Below, piece by piece: positions 7,227 to 15,685 of a stretch of 48,369 nucleotides of DNA. Position 1 is the first letter of the stretch; every line of letters starts with the position of its first letter. The notes below the pieces were generated by a model. It did not search any database. It had not been told where the DNA came from and saw only the letters and a list, made by a program, of their open reading frames with translations. Source of the stretch: an uncultured Candidatus Nitrosopelagicus sp. Lineage in GTDB: Archaea > Thermoproteota > Nitrososphaeria > Nitrososphaerales > Nitrosopumilaceae. The stretch lies in NCBI GenBank assembly GCA_937896695.1, contig CALBOT010000096.1, forward strand, positions 1 through 48,369, read 5' to 3'. The position numbers were made by a program, and so were the translations under genes.

Positions 7227-7379
7227 TTACTCCGGAATTGAGACGGTTTCAATCTTTCCGTCTACTGCTTTAATGAACATGAATCTATTGTCTTTCAAAA
7301 TTATTGTAATACCGCCTTCTTTATCTGGCTCTTCAACTTCTAAAACTGGTTGTCCAAGTAATCCATCGTATTTTGCCAT
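7227..7379 (-). CDS. 50-residue conserved microprotein, copy 1 of a tandem pair
   Basis: Starts ATG at 7377-7379 and ends TAA at 7227-7229. It begins MAKYDGLLGQPVLEVEEPD, continues KEGGITIILKDNRFMFIKAV, then DGKIETVSIPE. It has the same length as the following twin and about half of its residues are identical to it, so this is a local gene duplication. It is mostly beta with an acidic turn (EEPDKEGG) and no Cys or His, so probably not metal binding. A 181-residue gene of unknown function ends 19 bp upstream and may head the operon. Confidence 0.7.
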   Translation of the reverse strand: MAKYDGLLGQPVLEVEEPDKEGGITIILKDNRFMFIKAVDGKIETVSIPE

Positions 7380-7398
7380 ATTATTACCTCAAATTCAA

Positions 7399-7944
7399 CT
7401 AATTAATACTTATTTCAATCTCGTCAGATTGGTTTTTGGCATCTCCTTTTTTTATGTAAGGATGTGTTTCCCATGAAGCAAATGCTTCTGCAGAAATTTT
7501 ATGATTACCTGTTCCTAATTCTGATGCATTAAATGTGAACTTTTCTTCAAAGTCAAAAAACTCCTTTTTTACATCTTCTTCAGTTAACGCAATGTATGGC
7601 TCAAAATTCTTAGCTACCTGAACCCATATTCTTCTATCTTTCATAGGATTTACTAATTTTGGGTTTCTAGTCCAGAAAATTGATGCTTTTCTGTATGTAT
7701 CAATTGGTTTACCCAATTCATGTTTTCGAAGACCACCTTTGGCTAATTTTATGCCATACTTCAATTTGATAGTATTATCATTTTCATCATATGCCTGCGT
7801 CCAATTTTTCTCATTAAATGCATCTCTTAATCCTCCTGTAAGTGAAAATCTAGCAGTAATAGTAATTTTTTCATCACTTGTATACTCATCTTTTTCTTTA
7901 CCAAGAGTCATTGCTGAAATCTGAGTTTCGGACATTATTGACAT
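7399..7944 (-). CDS. Conserved hypothetical protein, 181 residues
   Basis: A soluble, charged, beta-rich protein without signal peptide, membrane helix or a motif I recognise. ATG at 7944 and a second in-frame ATG at 7935 (MSETQISAMTLGKEKDEY) are possible starts. A long middle segment (YRKASIFWTRNPKLVNPMKDRRIW) and the end (KNQSDEIEISIN) suggest an immunoglobulin-like sandwich, which is a guess. It lies upstream of the twin 50-residue genes on the same strand and is divergent from rpo11 with only 35 bp between starts. Confidence 0.65.
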   Translation of the reverse strand: MSIMSETQISAMTLGKEKDEYTSDEKITITARFSLTGGLRDAFNEKNWTQAYDENDNTIKLKYGIKLAKGGLRKHELGKPIDTYRKASIFWTRNPKLVNPMKDRRIWVQVAKNFEPYIALTEEDVKKEFFDFEEKFTFNASELGTGNHKISAEAFASWETHPYIKKGDAKNQSDEIEISIN

Positions 7945-7979
7945 TGATTTATATCCACAATAAGTTCTTTTTTGATCAA

Positions 7980-8252
7980 TTGAACATACAAGTAATTAAT
8001 TCAGATGCAAAAGAAGCCAGCCTAGCAATCAAAGACGCTGATATTGGTGCTCTTTACATTATTCAACACGAGTTACTAAAAGACAAGAATACAGATTTTG
8101 CAGGTGTAATTATCAAACATCCATTAACCAATGAAATCTGGATGAGAGTTAACTCAAAATCAAAACCAATTAATCAAATTTCAGCAGCAGCAGACACTGC
8201 CATTTCAGAAGTAGCAAATTTACAAAAACTCATCAATTCAAAAATAAAGTGA
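7980..8252 (+). CDS. rpo11: DNA-directed RNA polymerase subunit Rpo11 (RpoL)
   Basis: A 90-residue subunit that pairs with Rpo3 to nucleate RNA polymerase assembly, equivalent to eukaryotic Rpb11 and half of the bacterial alpha dimer. From TTG 7980 the protein reads MNIQVINSDAKEASLAIKDA; IGALYIIQHELLKD and AGVIIKHPLTNEIWMRV are the alpha-like dimerisation core, and the last helix is AADTAISEVANLQKLI. An in-frame extension to 7878 is rejected because the family starts here and TTTATAT at 7948 fits a promoter. It leads a run with tfs, pcna, aspartokinase and cobJ. Confidence 0.9.
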   Translation: MNIQVINSDAKEASLAIKDADIGALYIIQHELLKDKNTDFAGVIIKHPLTNEIWMRVNSKSKPINQISAAADTAISEVANLQKLINSKIK

Positions 8253-8261
8253 TTTTAACAG

Positions 8262-8585
8262 ATGAAGTTCTGTCCTACCTGTGATGTCAGGCTCAAAAAA
8301 GATTCCACTACTTCAATCCTAACTTGTCCAAAATGTGATTACACAGAAGGCGGACCAAAAATAGAAAAACAATCTGTTTCACAGGAAACAGAATCTGATT
8401 TTCTTGTATTGGATGAAAATGAGGGAAAAGATGTGTTGCCAACAATGGAAATTGAATGTGAAAATAAAGACTGTGATCATAATGAAGCCGTATGGTGGAT
8501 GCTTCAGACAAGAAGTGCTGATGAACCAACAACTCAATTCTTTAGATGTACAAAATGCCAACACACTTGGCGAAACTACGCATAA
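8262..8585 (+). CDS. tfs: Transcription elongation/cleavage factor TFS
   Basis: A 107-residue factor that rescues backtracked RNA polymerase by stimulating RNA cleavage in the active site. It has an N-terminal zinc ribbon (CPTC...CPKC, residues 4-26) and a C-terminal TFIIS-type ribbon with CENKDC..., then the acidic catalytic turn RSADEPTTQFF and CTKCQHTW. Asp and Glu in SADEP are the residues that place the metal ion. It lies 9 bp after rpo11, so the two are very likely co-transcribed. Confidence 0.95.
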   Translation: MKFCPTCDVRLKKDSTTSILTCPKCDYTEGGPKIEKQSVSQETESDFLVLDENEGKDVLPTMEIECENKDCDHNEAVWWMLQTRSADEPTTQFFRCTKCQHTWRNYA

Positions 8586-8619
8586 GGTTTAACTTTAGCA
8601 TTCACATCAAAAAAATGAT

Positions 8620-9366
8620 TTGGTTTTTTCAGCTAAAACAAATGGAGCAGAAGAATGGAAAGCAATAATTTCTGCAATTTCTACACTTGTGGAAGAAGCA
8701 ACTTTTGAGGCAACCGTTGAAGGAATTTCCTTTAGAGGCATGGATCCATCTCATGTAGCACTAATTGATATTAACTGGCCAAATTCTGCATTTGAAAAAT
8801 ACAATTGTGATAGTGATATAAAATTTGGAGTTCGTATTGATGAATTTTCAAAATTAATTAAAAGATCTGACAAAAGTAATTCAATTGAAATTAACATATC
8901 TGATGATAACATGCTTCTAGTCACGATAGGCAAGAACAAAAAATACAAAATGAGATTAATTGAAAGCTCTGCATCTGATACTCCACTTCCAAAAATTGAT
9001 TATGATGCAAAAATATCTCTAACCTCTTCTGCATTGGATAAAATTCTAGGTGATGTACAAGTAGTTTCTGACTATCTCACTATCACATCAAGCGAATCCT
9101 CTGCAACATTTTCAGGCAAGGGTGACTCTGGAGAAGTTGATATTGCATTAGAAACAGATCAGGAAGAAATTCAAGAATTAACAGTAAAACAAGAAAGTAC
9201 TGGAACATACAGCCTCGAATATCTAAATCCAATTATCAAAGCAGTGGGTGGAAGTGTTGAAGCAGTTACATGTGAGTATTCTTCGGCAAAACCTCTAAGA
9301 GTTGAATTCAAAGTTTCAAATTTAGGCCAAATTCATTTCTATTTAGCTCCTCGTGTTGAGAGTTAA
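8620..9366 (+). CDS. pcn: DNA polymerase sliding clamp (PCNA)
   Basis: 248 residues, the normal archaeal PCNA length. The start is TTG 8620 (MVFSAKTNGAEEWKAI). Visible signatures are GISFRGMDPSHVALIDINWP near 35-55, the basic inner helix (FSKLIKRSDKSN), the interdomain linker after ~115 and the end strand VSNLGQIHFYLAPRVES. It forms a homotrimeric ring that tethers replicative polymerase, FEN1 and ligase through PIP motifs. It is the only clamp gene in the window. It is 34 bp downstream of tfs. Confidence 0.95.
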   Translation: MVFSAKTNGAEEWKAIISAISTLVEEATFEATVEGISFRGMDPSHVALIDINWPNSAFEKYNCDSDIKFGVRIDEFSKLIKRSDKSNSIEINISDDNMLLVTIGKNKKYKMRLIESSASDTPLPKIDYDAKISLTSSALDKILGDVQVVSDYLTITSSESSATFSGKGDSGEVDIALETDQEEIQELTVKQESTGTYSLEYLNPIIKAVGGSVEAVTCEYSSAKPLRVEFKVSNLGQIHFYLAPRVES

Positions 9367-9401
9367 AGAATTTTAAGACCATTTGTTCAGGTGAAACAGA
9401 T

Positions 9402-10802
9402 TTGAAATTAGTAGTAAAGTTTGGTGGAACATCACTAGCAACCGTGAAGGAGATCAAAAATGTAGTGAAAACTGTAGATAAAATTGCAAAAAAGAACAAA
9501 ACCGTAGTTGTATGTTCAGCTGTTGATGGAATAACTGACGAATTAATCCAAATATCATCATTTGTGGAAAAAGGAAATAAAAAAGACGCAAATAGAATGC
9601 TTGCAAAAATATCTCAAAAACATAAACAATTTGCTGATCATCTAATTACAAATCCAAAAATTTCACAATCACTTTCTAACAAACTAAATTCTGATTTATC
9701 AGAGTTAGAAGAACTAGTTAATGGATTAATTCTACTAGGAGAAGTAACACCCCGTTCATATGATTACCTAATTTCTTTTGGTGAAAGATTGTCAATTGAT
9801 TTGGTATCGTTTTCGTTACAAGAACTGAAAAACAAATCTTTACCATTGAGTGGTAAGGAGGCAGGAATAGTTACTGATTCTAATTTTGGTGATTCAAGAC
9901 CTTTAATGGATACAACAAAAATCCGTCTCTCAAAAACAATTAATGAACATTTGAAAAAAAATGTCATTCCTGTTGTAGCTGGATTTGCCGGTGCTGATCA
10001 ACATGATCATACCACTACATTTGGTCGTGGTGGTTCTGATTATACTGCAACAATAATTGCGTCGTGCATTGATGCAGATGAAATATGGCTTATGAGTGAT
10101 GTTGAAGGAATGATGACTGCAGATCCAAAATTAATAAAAAATGCAAAACTTCTCAAACAAGTTTCATATTCTGAAGCAATTGAGATGGCTAGATTTGGTG
10201 CAAAACAAATCCATCCACGAACATTTGAGCCATTACTATCAAAAAAGATTCCAATGAGAATTAGAAGTAGTTTTGATGTAAATAATCAAGGAACTCTTGT
10301 TACATTACCTCATTCAAAATCTAAAGATCCTGTAAAGTGTGTGGCTGCAATTAGAAAAGTTGGATTGCTTGATCTAACTGGTGGTATATTGTTTGCAGGA
10401 CCAGGAGCTGCTGCAAAAATATTTTCAGTTCTTGCTAAAGACAATATCAACGCAATGATGGTATCATCAAATCCTTCTGAATCAAGCATAACAATTGTTG
10501 TGAAAAAAGAGGATCTTCACAGGGCAGAAAATATTTTAGAGATTAATCTACTTGGTACAACTCTTAAAAAAATTGAAACAATTCCAAATGTTGCTATAAT
10601 TGCAGTAATTGGTTCTGGAATGAGAGGTAAAGTTGGAATAGCATCTAGAGTATTTCTTGCAGCACAGAAATCAAACTCTAATGTAATGATGATTGCACAA
10701 GGCTCCTCAGAACTAAACTTGGCATTTGTTGTAAAGGATAATGATTGCAAGGCAGTTGTAACATCATTACACAATGAATTCAAATTAAATTCTATAAAGT
10801 AA
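9402..10802 (+). CDS. lysC: Aspartate kinase
   Basis: A 466-residue aspartokinase catalysing phosphorylation of aspartate, the first step to Lys/Thr/Met. KFGGTS at residues 6-11 is the family signature; VVAGFAGADQ and TTFGRGGSDYTA hold the nucleotide/Asp-binding residues. Two ACT regulatory domains follow (~320-390 with LLDLTGGILFAGPGAAAKIFSVL, and ~395-460 with VAIIAVIGSGMRG), so feedback inhibition is expected. The start is TTG 9402. It follows pcn by 35 bp on the same strand; linkage of an amino acid gene to replication genes probably reflects position rather than function. Confidence 0.95.
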   Translation: MKLVVKFGGTSLATVKEIKNVVKTVDKIAKKNKTVVVCSAVDGITDELIQISSFVEKGNKKDANRMLAKISQKHKQFADHLITNPKISQSLSNKLNSDLSELEELVNGLILLGEVTPRSYDYLISFGERLSIDLVSFSLQELKNKSLPLSGKEAGIVTDSNFGDSRPLMDTTKIRLSKTINEHLKKNVIPVVAGFAGADQHDHTTTFGRGGSDYTATIIASCIDADEIWLMSDVEGMMTADPKLIKNAKLLKQVSYSEAIEMARFGAKQIHPRTFEPLLSKKIPMRIRSSFDVNNQGTLVTLPHSKSKDPVKCVAAIRKVGLLDLTGGILFAGPGAAAKIFSVLAKDNINAMMVSSNPSESSITIVVKKEDLHRAENILEINLLGTTLKKIETIPNVAIIAVIGSGMRGKVGIASRVFLAAQKSNSNVMMIAQGSSELNLAFVVKDNDCKAVVTSLHNEFKLNSIK

Positions 10803-10838
10803 GATAGGGATAAATTATTCAAACAACCTTCATCTTTC

Positions 10839-11624
10839 ATGGAAGGTAAACTGTACATTGTTGGAGTAGGTCCGGGCCATCACGATCATATGACATTTCG
10901 AGCAAAACAAGTTATTGAGGAAAGCGATACTATTATCGGTTATACAACCTATGTGAATTTAGTAGAAGATCTGATTCAAGGAAAAGAAATTCACAGCTAT
11001 GCAATGACTCAAGAAGTAGAACGTGCACACCAATGCATAGATTTGGCTAAAGAGGGAAAAATTGTATCACTTGTTTCAAGTGGTGATCCTGGAATTTATG
11101 GAATGGCTGGATTAATTTTTGAAGTACTTGCAGAATCTGGTTGGGATCCAAAAAGTGGTTTACATGTAGAATTAATTCCTGGAGTTTCTGCATTGAATTC
11201 TTGTGCAAGTATTATTGGTTCTCCATTAATGACAGACTTTGCTGTATGTAGCATGAGTGATCTTATGGTTCCATGGGAAATTATCGTAAAAAGGGTAGAG
11301 GCTGCAGCTCAAGGTGATTTTGTTTTAGTCATTTACAATCCTGCAAGTAAGAAAAGAGTTCACCAATTACAAGATACGCGACAGATATTATTAAAATATA
11401 GAAAACCAACTACACCTGTTGCAATAATTAAGGGAGCATATAGAGAATCTGAAGCTGTAATTATTACCGATCTAGAACACATGGAAAACTATTCTGAGCA
11501 GTTAGGAATGACTAGCACTGTCATTGTTGGCAATTCATCTACATACAACTTTAAGGATTTAATCATTAACCCTCGTGGTTACAAATCAAAGTATAATCTT
11601 GAAGAACCAGAAATTAAAAACTAG
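10839..11624 (+). CDS. cobJ: Precorrin-3B C17-methyltransferase (CobJ/CbiH)
   Basis: 261 residues of the tetrapyrrole methylase fold. GVGPG at 9-13 and SSGDPGIYGMAG (~80-91) are the family's SAM-binding motifs; ELIPGVSALNSCASIIGSPL (~112-131) is characteristic. IIGYTTYVNLVEDL and the 'YNPASKKR' loop separate it from uroporphyrinogen methyltransferases. It methylates C17 during ring contraction in corrin synthesis, i.e. cobalamin production, a trait of ammonia-oxidising archaea. BluB is encoded 8 kb away. Its end overlaps convergent tyrS by 4 bp. Confidence 0.93.
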   Translation: MEGKLYIVGVGPGHHDHMTFRAKQVIEESDTIIGYTTYVNLVEDLIQGKEIHSYAMTQEVERAHQCIDLAKEGKIVSLVSSGDPGIYGMAGLIFEVLAESGWDPKSGLHVELIPGVSALNSCASIIGSPLMTDFAVCSMSDLMVPWEIIVKRVEAAAQGDFVLVIYNPASKKRVHQLQDTRQILLKYRKPTTPVAIIKGAYRESEAVIITDLEHMENYSEQLGMTSTVIVGNSSTYNFKDLIINPRGYKSKYNLEEPEIKN

Positions 11625-12667
11625 TGACTATTTTTAATTAATTCAAATAGTTCATCACTTAATGAAATTTTATCTCTAATGGGCGCAATTATTTTTACCA
11701 TGTATTCTCCTACTGTATTTTTCAAATCACCTGGGTGTAAATTCTTTTGAGCAAAATCCATCTCTAACTCTTCATACGAGTTGTATGTTACATTTCCTCC
11801 AAATTTTTCGGGTCTTTCTATTGAAATTGAATCATATTCATGAAATACAACTTGTCTTGCAATTTCTAAAACAGGATTATTTTCTACTAGTCCCTCTTCG
11901 CACCAACCTTTTCTAATCTTCTTTCTAATTTCATCATCAGAATTATGTATGAAAATACCAGAGTTTGGATCTGATTTGCTCATTTTTCCTGGTTCTGTTG
12001 TAGAATCACCTTTTGGTTGTGTTAATCCTGGTAACAATGAATGATGTACGGCAACAGGAACCTTCCATTTCATTTTTGGAAATATTTCTCGTACCAGCAT
12101 GTGGATTTTTCGTTGGTCCATTCCTGCGTGAACAATATCCAAATCCAAAGAATGAATATCCGCTGCCTGCATTGGTGGATAAAGTAATTTTGCTAAATCA
12201 ATTTTCTCCTCATTTTCTGATCTTCCCATAATTGTTAGAGTTCGCATTGTTCTTGCAAGAGTCATGTGTTTTGTAAATTTCACCAGTTCTGACCAGTATT
12301 CTTTTTTAGAATCATAAAGTTCTGTACCCATTACAATGTTTACGCCTGGACAAACTAATCGAAATGCATCTGCATAATACTTTGAAACTTTAGAAATTGT
12401 TTCAAGATTTCCACCAAGTTTATCGTTAATCAAAGTATGCCAGTCTGCTAAAAATACGGTACAATCAATTCCTGCTTTCATAAAATCATTTATTTTAAAA
12501 CCTGTACTGATTAAACTTCCAAGATGTAAAAATCCAGATATTTCTAATCCTATGTAGTGTTTTGGCTTTGAATTTGTGTTTAAAAGTTCAATTAACTCTG
12601 CTTCATCTTTTACTATTTCTTTTGTAGGAGGTCTTTTAATTAACTCAACTTTTTCCGTAACATCCAT
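11621..12667 (-). CDS. tyrS: Tyrosyl-tRNA synthetase
   Basis: 348 residues, archaeal-length class I TyrRS. The HIGH-type signature is HLG at 48-50 (FLHLGSLI), and KMSKS occurs at 228-232 preceded by GDSTTEPG. YYADAFRL, HAGMDQRKIHM and VHHSLLPGL are typical of archaeal/eukaryotic TyrRS rather than bacterial forms. It charges tRNA-Tyr with tyrosine. TrpRS was considered but the length and HAGMDQRKIH motif favour Tyr. Single-gene transcription is likely: a divergent or distant regulator gene sits upstream. Confidence 0.93.
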   Translation of the reverse strand: MDVTEKVELIKRPPTKEIVKDEAELIELLNTNSKPKHYIGLEISGFLHLGSLISTGFKINDFMKAGIDCTVFLADWHTLINDKLGGNLETISKVSKYYADAFRLVCPGVNIVMGTELYDSKKEYWSELVKFTKHMTLARTMRTLTIMGRSENEEKIDLAKLLYPPMQAADIHSLDLDIVHAGMDQRKIHMLVREIFPKMKWKVPVAVHHSLLPGLTQPKGDSTTEPGKMSKSDPNSGIFIHNSDDEIRKKIRKGWCEEGLVENNPVLEIARQVVFHEYDSISIERPEKFGGNVTYNSYEELEMDFAQKNLHPGDLKNTVGEYMVKIIAPIRDKISLSDELFELIKNSH

Positions 12668-12744
12668 TTTAAGAAATTCTTCTTTTGTTTATCTATAAAG
12701 TCTTGTATTAATTTTTGAAAGTAACAGTAGTATTTTTTTACACG

Positions 12745-13239
12745 CTAAAAATTCAGCATCTCAATTGTATTTTCTGAAAGCTTGGACATTGTTTCTGGGT
12801 AATATTCCTTAACTATTCCCTCAATTTCTTGTGGGTTTTTTAGTGAATATTTGTTTGATGGAATGTCGTATTTTTTCTCCACTATTTTTTCTCTGAATAA
12901 TTCGTTTAGATTAACAGATATTACTGAAGGTGATTTGTTTACAAATTCTCTAATTTCTTGTGATGTTGCTATCTTTTTCTTCATTAAGAATAAAATCATC
13001 TTTTTGTGGCTACTCATTGTTAGATATTTGCATATTGTAGCCTCTTTTTTTGATATTCCTTTAGGATATAGACGTGTAACTCGTGGCGTTCTTTCTAATG
13101 TAATGTTTTTTTCATCTTCCAGTTTTTTTACATAATGACTTAATGTTCCATTTCTAATGTTTGATATTCTCATAATTTCGTTGAACCTTATACCTGGATT
13201 CTTTTGTACAATTTCCAAAACTGTTTCTTTTCTATCCAA
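12745..13239 (-). CDS. Two-headed winged-helix transcription regulator
   Basis: 164 residues containing two HTH units. The first (~5-60, VLEIVQKNPGIRFNEIMRIS...LSHYVKKLEDE) has the winged-helix recognition helix and a wing ending in TRLYPKG. The second (~75-150, MILFLMKKKIATSQEIREFVNKSPSVISVNLNELFREK) repeats the pattern. This arrangement is common in archaeal regulators loosely called MarR- or HxlR-like. No effector domain, Cys cluster or membrane helix is seen. It lies downstream of, and on the same strand as, the two small membrane proteins and may regulate them. Confidence 0.75.
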   Translation of the reverse strand: MDRKETVLEIVQKNPGIRFNEIMRISNIRNGTLSHYVKKLEDEKNITLERTPRVTRLYPKGISKKEATICKYLTMSSHKKMILFLMKKKIATSQEIREFVNKSPSVISVNLNELFREKIVEKKYDIPSNKYSLKNPQEIEGIVKEYYPETMSKLSENTIEMLNF

Positions 13240-13356
13240 TTTCTTTGCTAATTGAAAATATTTTTTTCATTATTTATTTTTTAGCAAATAGTGATGTTAC
13301 AAAACGCTAGTACATACTTTGAAAACAAGAAATGTATTTATAATTTTTTTAGATAA

Positions 13357-13740
13357 TTATTTCTTATAAAAAACTCCAATTGCAAAAAGTACTGTCATTA
13401 CTAAAATAGACATATCTAAAATTTCTGAACCGCTGTACATATTTTCAGGTTGATGCATTTCTATCATTGAATACATGTAAGCTACTTGTCCAAATGCCAA
13501 TACACCAAACGCAAATGATGAAAATAGCATTCTTCTAATCTTTGATTTTAAGTAAGAAATTAACGCCATTACAGTTAGAAATGTTGCCAACACAAATCCT
13601 GCTTGATGAACTATTGTATGGAATAAATGATCCATATGAAAAATATGACTTGAAATCAGTGGTACTGATAAAAATCCCGCACTAATAACAACTGTAATTA
13701 AAAACAGCGAATATTTTTTCTCCCCAAAAACATATGTCAT
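13357..13740 (-). CDS. Four-helix membrane protein with five-His helix face
   Basis: 127 residues with hydrophobic helices at about 10-30, 43-63, 72-92 and 105-124. At the edge of helices 1-2 there is a run of histidines, His32, His35, His38, His41 and His45 (SHIFHMDHLFHTIVHQAG), spaced three or four apart so they face one side of a helix; His96 sits in a loop. This is suggestive of metal (copper or haem) coordination, though no known family is recognised. A TATA-like TTAAATATT lies about 28 bp before the ATG. Together with the next gene it forms a same-strand membrane pair; the AmoY/AmoZ possibility is discussed as a finding. Confidence 0.7.
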   Translation of the reverse strand: MTYVFGEKKYSLFLITVVISAGFLSVPLISSHIFHMDHLFHTIVHQAGFVLATFLTVMALISYLKSKIRRMLFSSFAFGVLAFGQVAYMYSMIEMHQPENMYSGSEILDMSILVMTVLFAIGVFYKK

Positions 13741-13792
13741 AAATTTATGAACATAATTGAATATTTAACGGAGATTGAAATTTTGTTTCTAA

Positions 13793-14368
13793 TTATTCAT
13801 CAGGTATGGTTTCTTCTTTCGATTTTCGAGGTCTTGTACTTAGATAAAACGCATGTGCACTAATCAAAAATCCTACAAGCCAAATTTTTGTTGCAAATAT
13901 TAGATTCCATGGTCTGTCTGGATCTGGATAATCGACTACCAATCTATCGATATCTGGGGTTGTTCCATCAACTATCATTTGTGCTGTAATTTCTGAATTC
14001 AATACAGTAAAACTCCACAAAACTTCGTACAAACAAATTACTGCAAATCCTAATAACATTAGTTGTAGCAAAGCCATTCTGTAAGATTGTAATCCTACAG
14101 TTCTCTTCCAACCAATTCTTGAAACACAATACCATGAAATTACACATGCAAAAGATAACCATGTTGTAAGACTTGCAAAGTTATCAAATGGTATGTGTGT
14201 ATTTACCAAAACTTCTCCCATTACATAATATCCAGTTTCTTGCCATTCTTGCATCATCATGACCACGCCGTAAATCATGATTGATGTCATCATTGCAGCT
14301 GCAGCATAAAATATGTACAGAAAAACTCTGTACTGCTTGTCATGTTCGTGTAGATGTCTTATCTTCAA
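13793..14368 (-). CDS. Four-helix membrane protein with His-rich N-terminus
   Basis: 191 residues, starting TTG at 14366-14368 (MKIRHLHEHDKQYRVF); no in-frame ATG precedes. Hydrophobic helices lie near 16-39, 65-83, 98-121 and 153-175. His5, His7 and His9 precede helix 1. A loop of ~125-152 between helices 3 and 4 holds acidic residues (DGTTPDIDRLVVDYPDPDRPWN). The last ~12 residues are charged and cytoplasmic. No enzyme motif recognised. TTTATAATA about 30 bp upstream suits a leaderless mRNA. It is upstream of the 127-residue membrane gene, 52 bp apart. Confidence 0.75.
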   Translation of the reverse strand: MKIRHLHEHDKQYRVFLYIFYAAAAMMTSIMIYGVVMMMQEWQETGYYVMGEVLVNTHIPFDNFASLTTWLSFACVISWYCVSRIGWKRTVGLQSYRMALLQLMLLGFAVICLYEVLWSFTVLNSEITAQMIVDGTTPDIDRLVVDYPDPDRPWNLIFATKIWLVGFLISAHAFYLSTRPRKSKEETIPDE

Positions 14369-14426
14369 TTCATCGATTTTTAATGGACCTATTATAAAAT
14401 TATTTCAATCATATTGTATGATAAAT

Positions 14427-14759
14427 CTAATACCCATCTTTCTGTCGCTGTCTATTAATCTCATTTTTTCTTTCATATTCTTTCAAGATGTCGTCTGGTG
14501 ATAGATTTAGCTCCAACGATGCCTGAACAACAAAGTGCCAAATATCTATTAGCTCTTCTCGTGCCTCGGCTTCGTCAAATTCAGTTGGTGTTTTCCACCA
14601 CTTCCAGTTTGTGGTACGTTGTAGTTCGACTGCTTCATGCATTATTGCAGTGCATAATGCAGAAACTTTGCCTTCAGTATCTTTTGGATATCTATCAAGC
14701 TTCATCATGTTTGCTAAACCTTTTTGCATAGAAAAAATTGAATCCAGTCTATCTTCCAT
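14427..14759 (-). CDS. All-alpha dimeric dUTPase-type nucleotide pyrophosphohydrolase
   Basis: 110 residues of the MazG/dUTPase_2 superfamily. HEAVELQRTTNWKWWKT carries the first metal-binding acidic helix, and AREELIDIWHFVVQ the second; the EExxD-like pairs coordinate Mg. The pattern is that of the all-alpha dUTPase (PF08761), which hydrolyses dUTP to dUMP and keeps uracil out of DNA. Activity on other dNTPs cannot be excluded. Predicted from the start ATG at 14759. Confidence 0.85.
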   Translation of the reverse strand: MEDRLDSIFSMQKGLANMMKLDRYPKDTEGKVSALCTAIMHEAVELQRTTNWKWWKTPTEFDEAEAREELIDIWHFVVQASLELNLSPDDILKEYERKNEINRQRQKDGY

Positions 14760-14791
14760 AATTTATTAAAAAAAATCTTATCTATAACTCT

Positions 14792-15685
14792 TCAAAAACT
14801 AACCATCTTTTCATACTGTTTTATTCTCTTTGAGATGTCGGATTTTCTTAAAGATGTTAATCCTGCCAATCCGTACTTTTCAACAGCAAATGATCCCATA
14901 ACATTTCCATAAATGATTGATTTTTTTATTTCAGAAAAACTAGTTTTGTTTTTTGCAGCCAAATGACCAATCATTGCACCTGCAAAAGAATCTCCTGCTC
15001 CAGTAGGGTCTACGACAGATTCTAATGAAAACCCAACTGATGGAAAAATTACATCTTCATGAAATAGTAATGCACCATGTTCTCCTTTTTTGATAACTAC
15101 ATAGTTGGCGCCCCAACTCATCATTTTTTTTGCACATTTTATCAAATTGTCTTCTTTTGTGAGTAGTTTTGCCTCTTCATCATTTATCACTACGGCATCA
15201 ACTGATTTTATCATCTTAATCACAGCATTTCTTTTTGTAGCAATCCAAAACTCTATTGTATCACACATTGAAAATTTTACATTATCAAATTCTTTGATAA
15301 TTTTTGCATTTTGTTCTGGATCATTGTTTGCTAGATAAACAAATTCTGAATTTTTGTATGCATCAGGTACTTTTGGTTTGAAATCAGCTAGTACGTTTAG
15401 TTCAGTTTTGAGCGTTTCTCTAACACTCATTGTTGCATCATATTTTCCGTCATATCTAAACGTCTTTCCATTTAGAATGCTCAATCCTTTTAGATCGAGA
15501 TGATTTTTCAACACTGTGTGATATTTTTTAGGAAAGTCATTTCCAACGACAGCAATTAATCCTGGTTTTGTAAAAAAACTTGCTGAAATAGCTGCAAATG
15601 TTGCTGCACCCCCTAGTACATTTTTTAGAGTTTTTTTAGGAGTTCTAATTGTGTCTAATGCAGTAGAACCAAAAACTGTTAACAT
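14792..15685 (-). CDS. PfkB-family sugar/nucleoside kinase
   Basis: 297 residues of the ribokinase-like family. GGAATFAAISAS (~25-36) is the N-terminal substrate-binding signature, and VDPTGAGDSFAGA (~225-237) the C-terminal one, with anion hole GAGD and catalytic base Asp232. VINDEEAKLL and GANYVVIKKGEHGALLF complete the family profile. Substrate could be ribose, adenosine or another sugar or nucleoside; the short ~300-residue form with few lid residues does not decide it. Possibly cotranscribed with the dUTPase (32 bp). Confidence 0.9.
   Translation of the reverse strand: MLTVFGSTALDTIRTPKKTLKNVLGGAATFAAISASFFTKPGLIAVVGNDFPKKYHTVLKNHLDLKGLSILNGKTFRYDGKYDATMSVRETLKTELNVLADFKPKVPDAYKNSEFVYLANNDPEQNAKIIKEFDNVKFSMCDTIEFWIATKRNAVIKMIKSVDAVVINDEEAKLLTKEDNLIKCAKKMMSWGANYVVIKKGEHGALLFHEDVIFPSVGFSLESVVDPTGAGDSFAGAMIGHLAAKNKTSFSEIKKSIIYGNVMGSFAVEKYGLAGLTSLRKSDISKRIKQYEKMVSF

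Noticed and set aside
11621..12667. Tryptophanyl-tRNA synthetase
   Set aside because: Length and the HAGMDQRKIH motif fit archaeal TyrRS.
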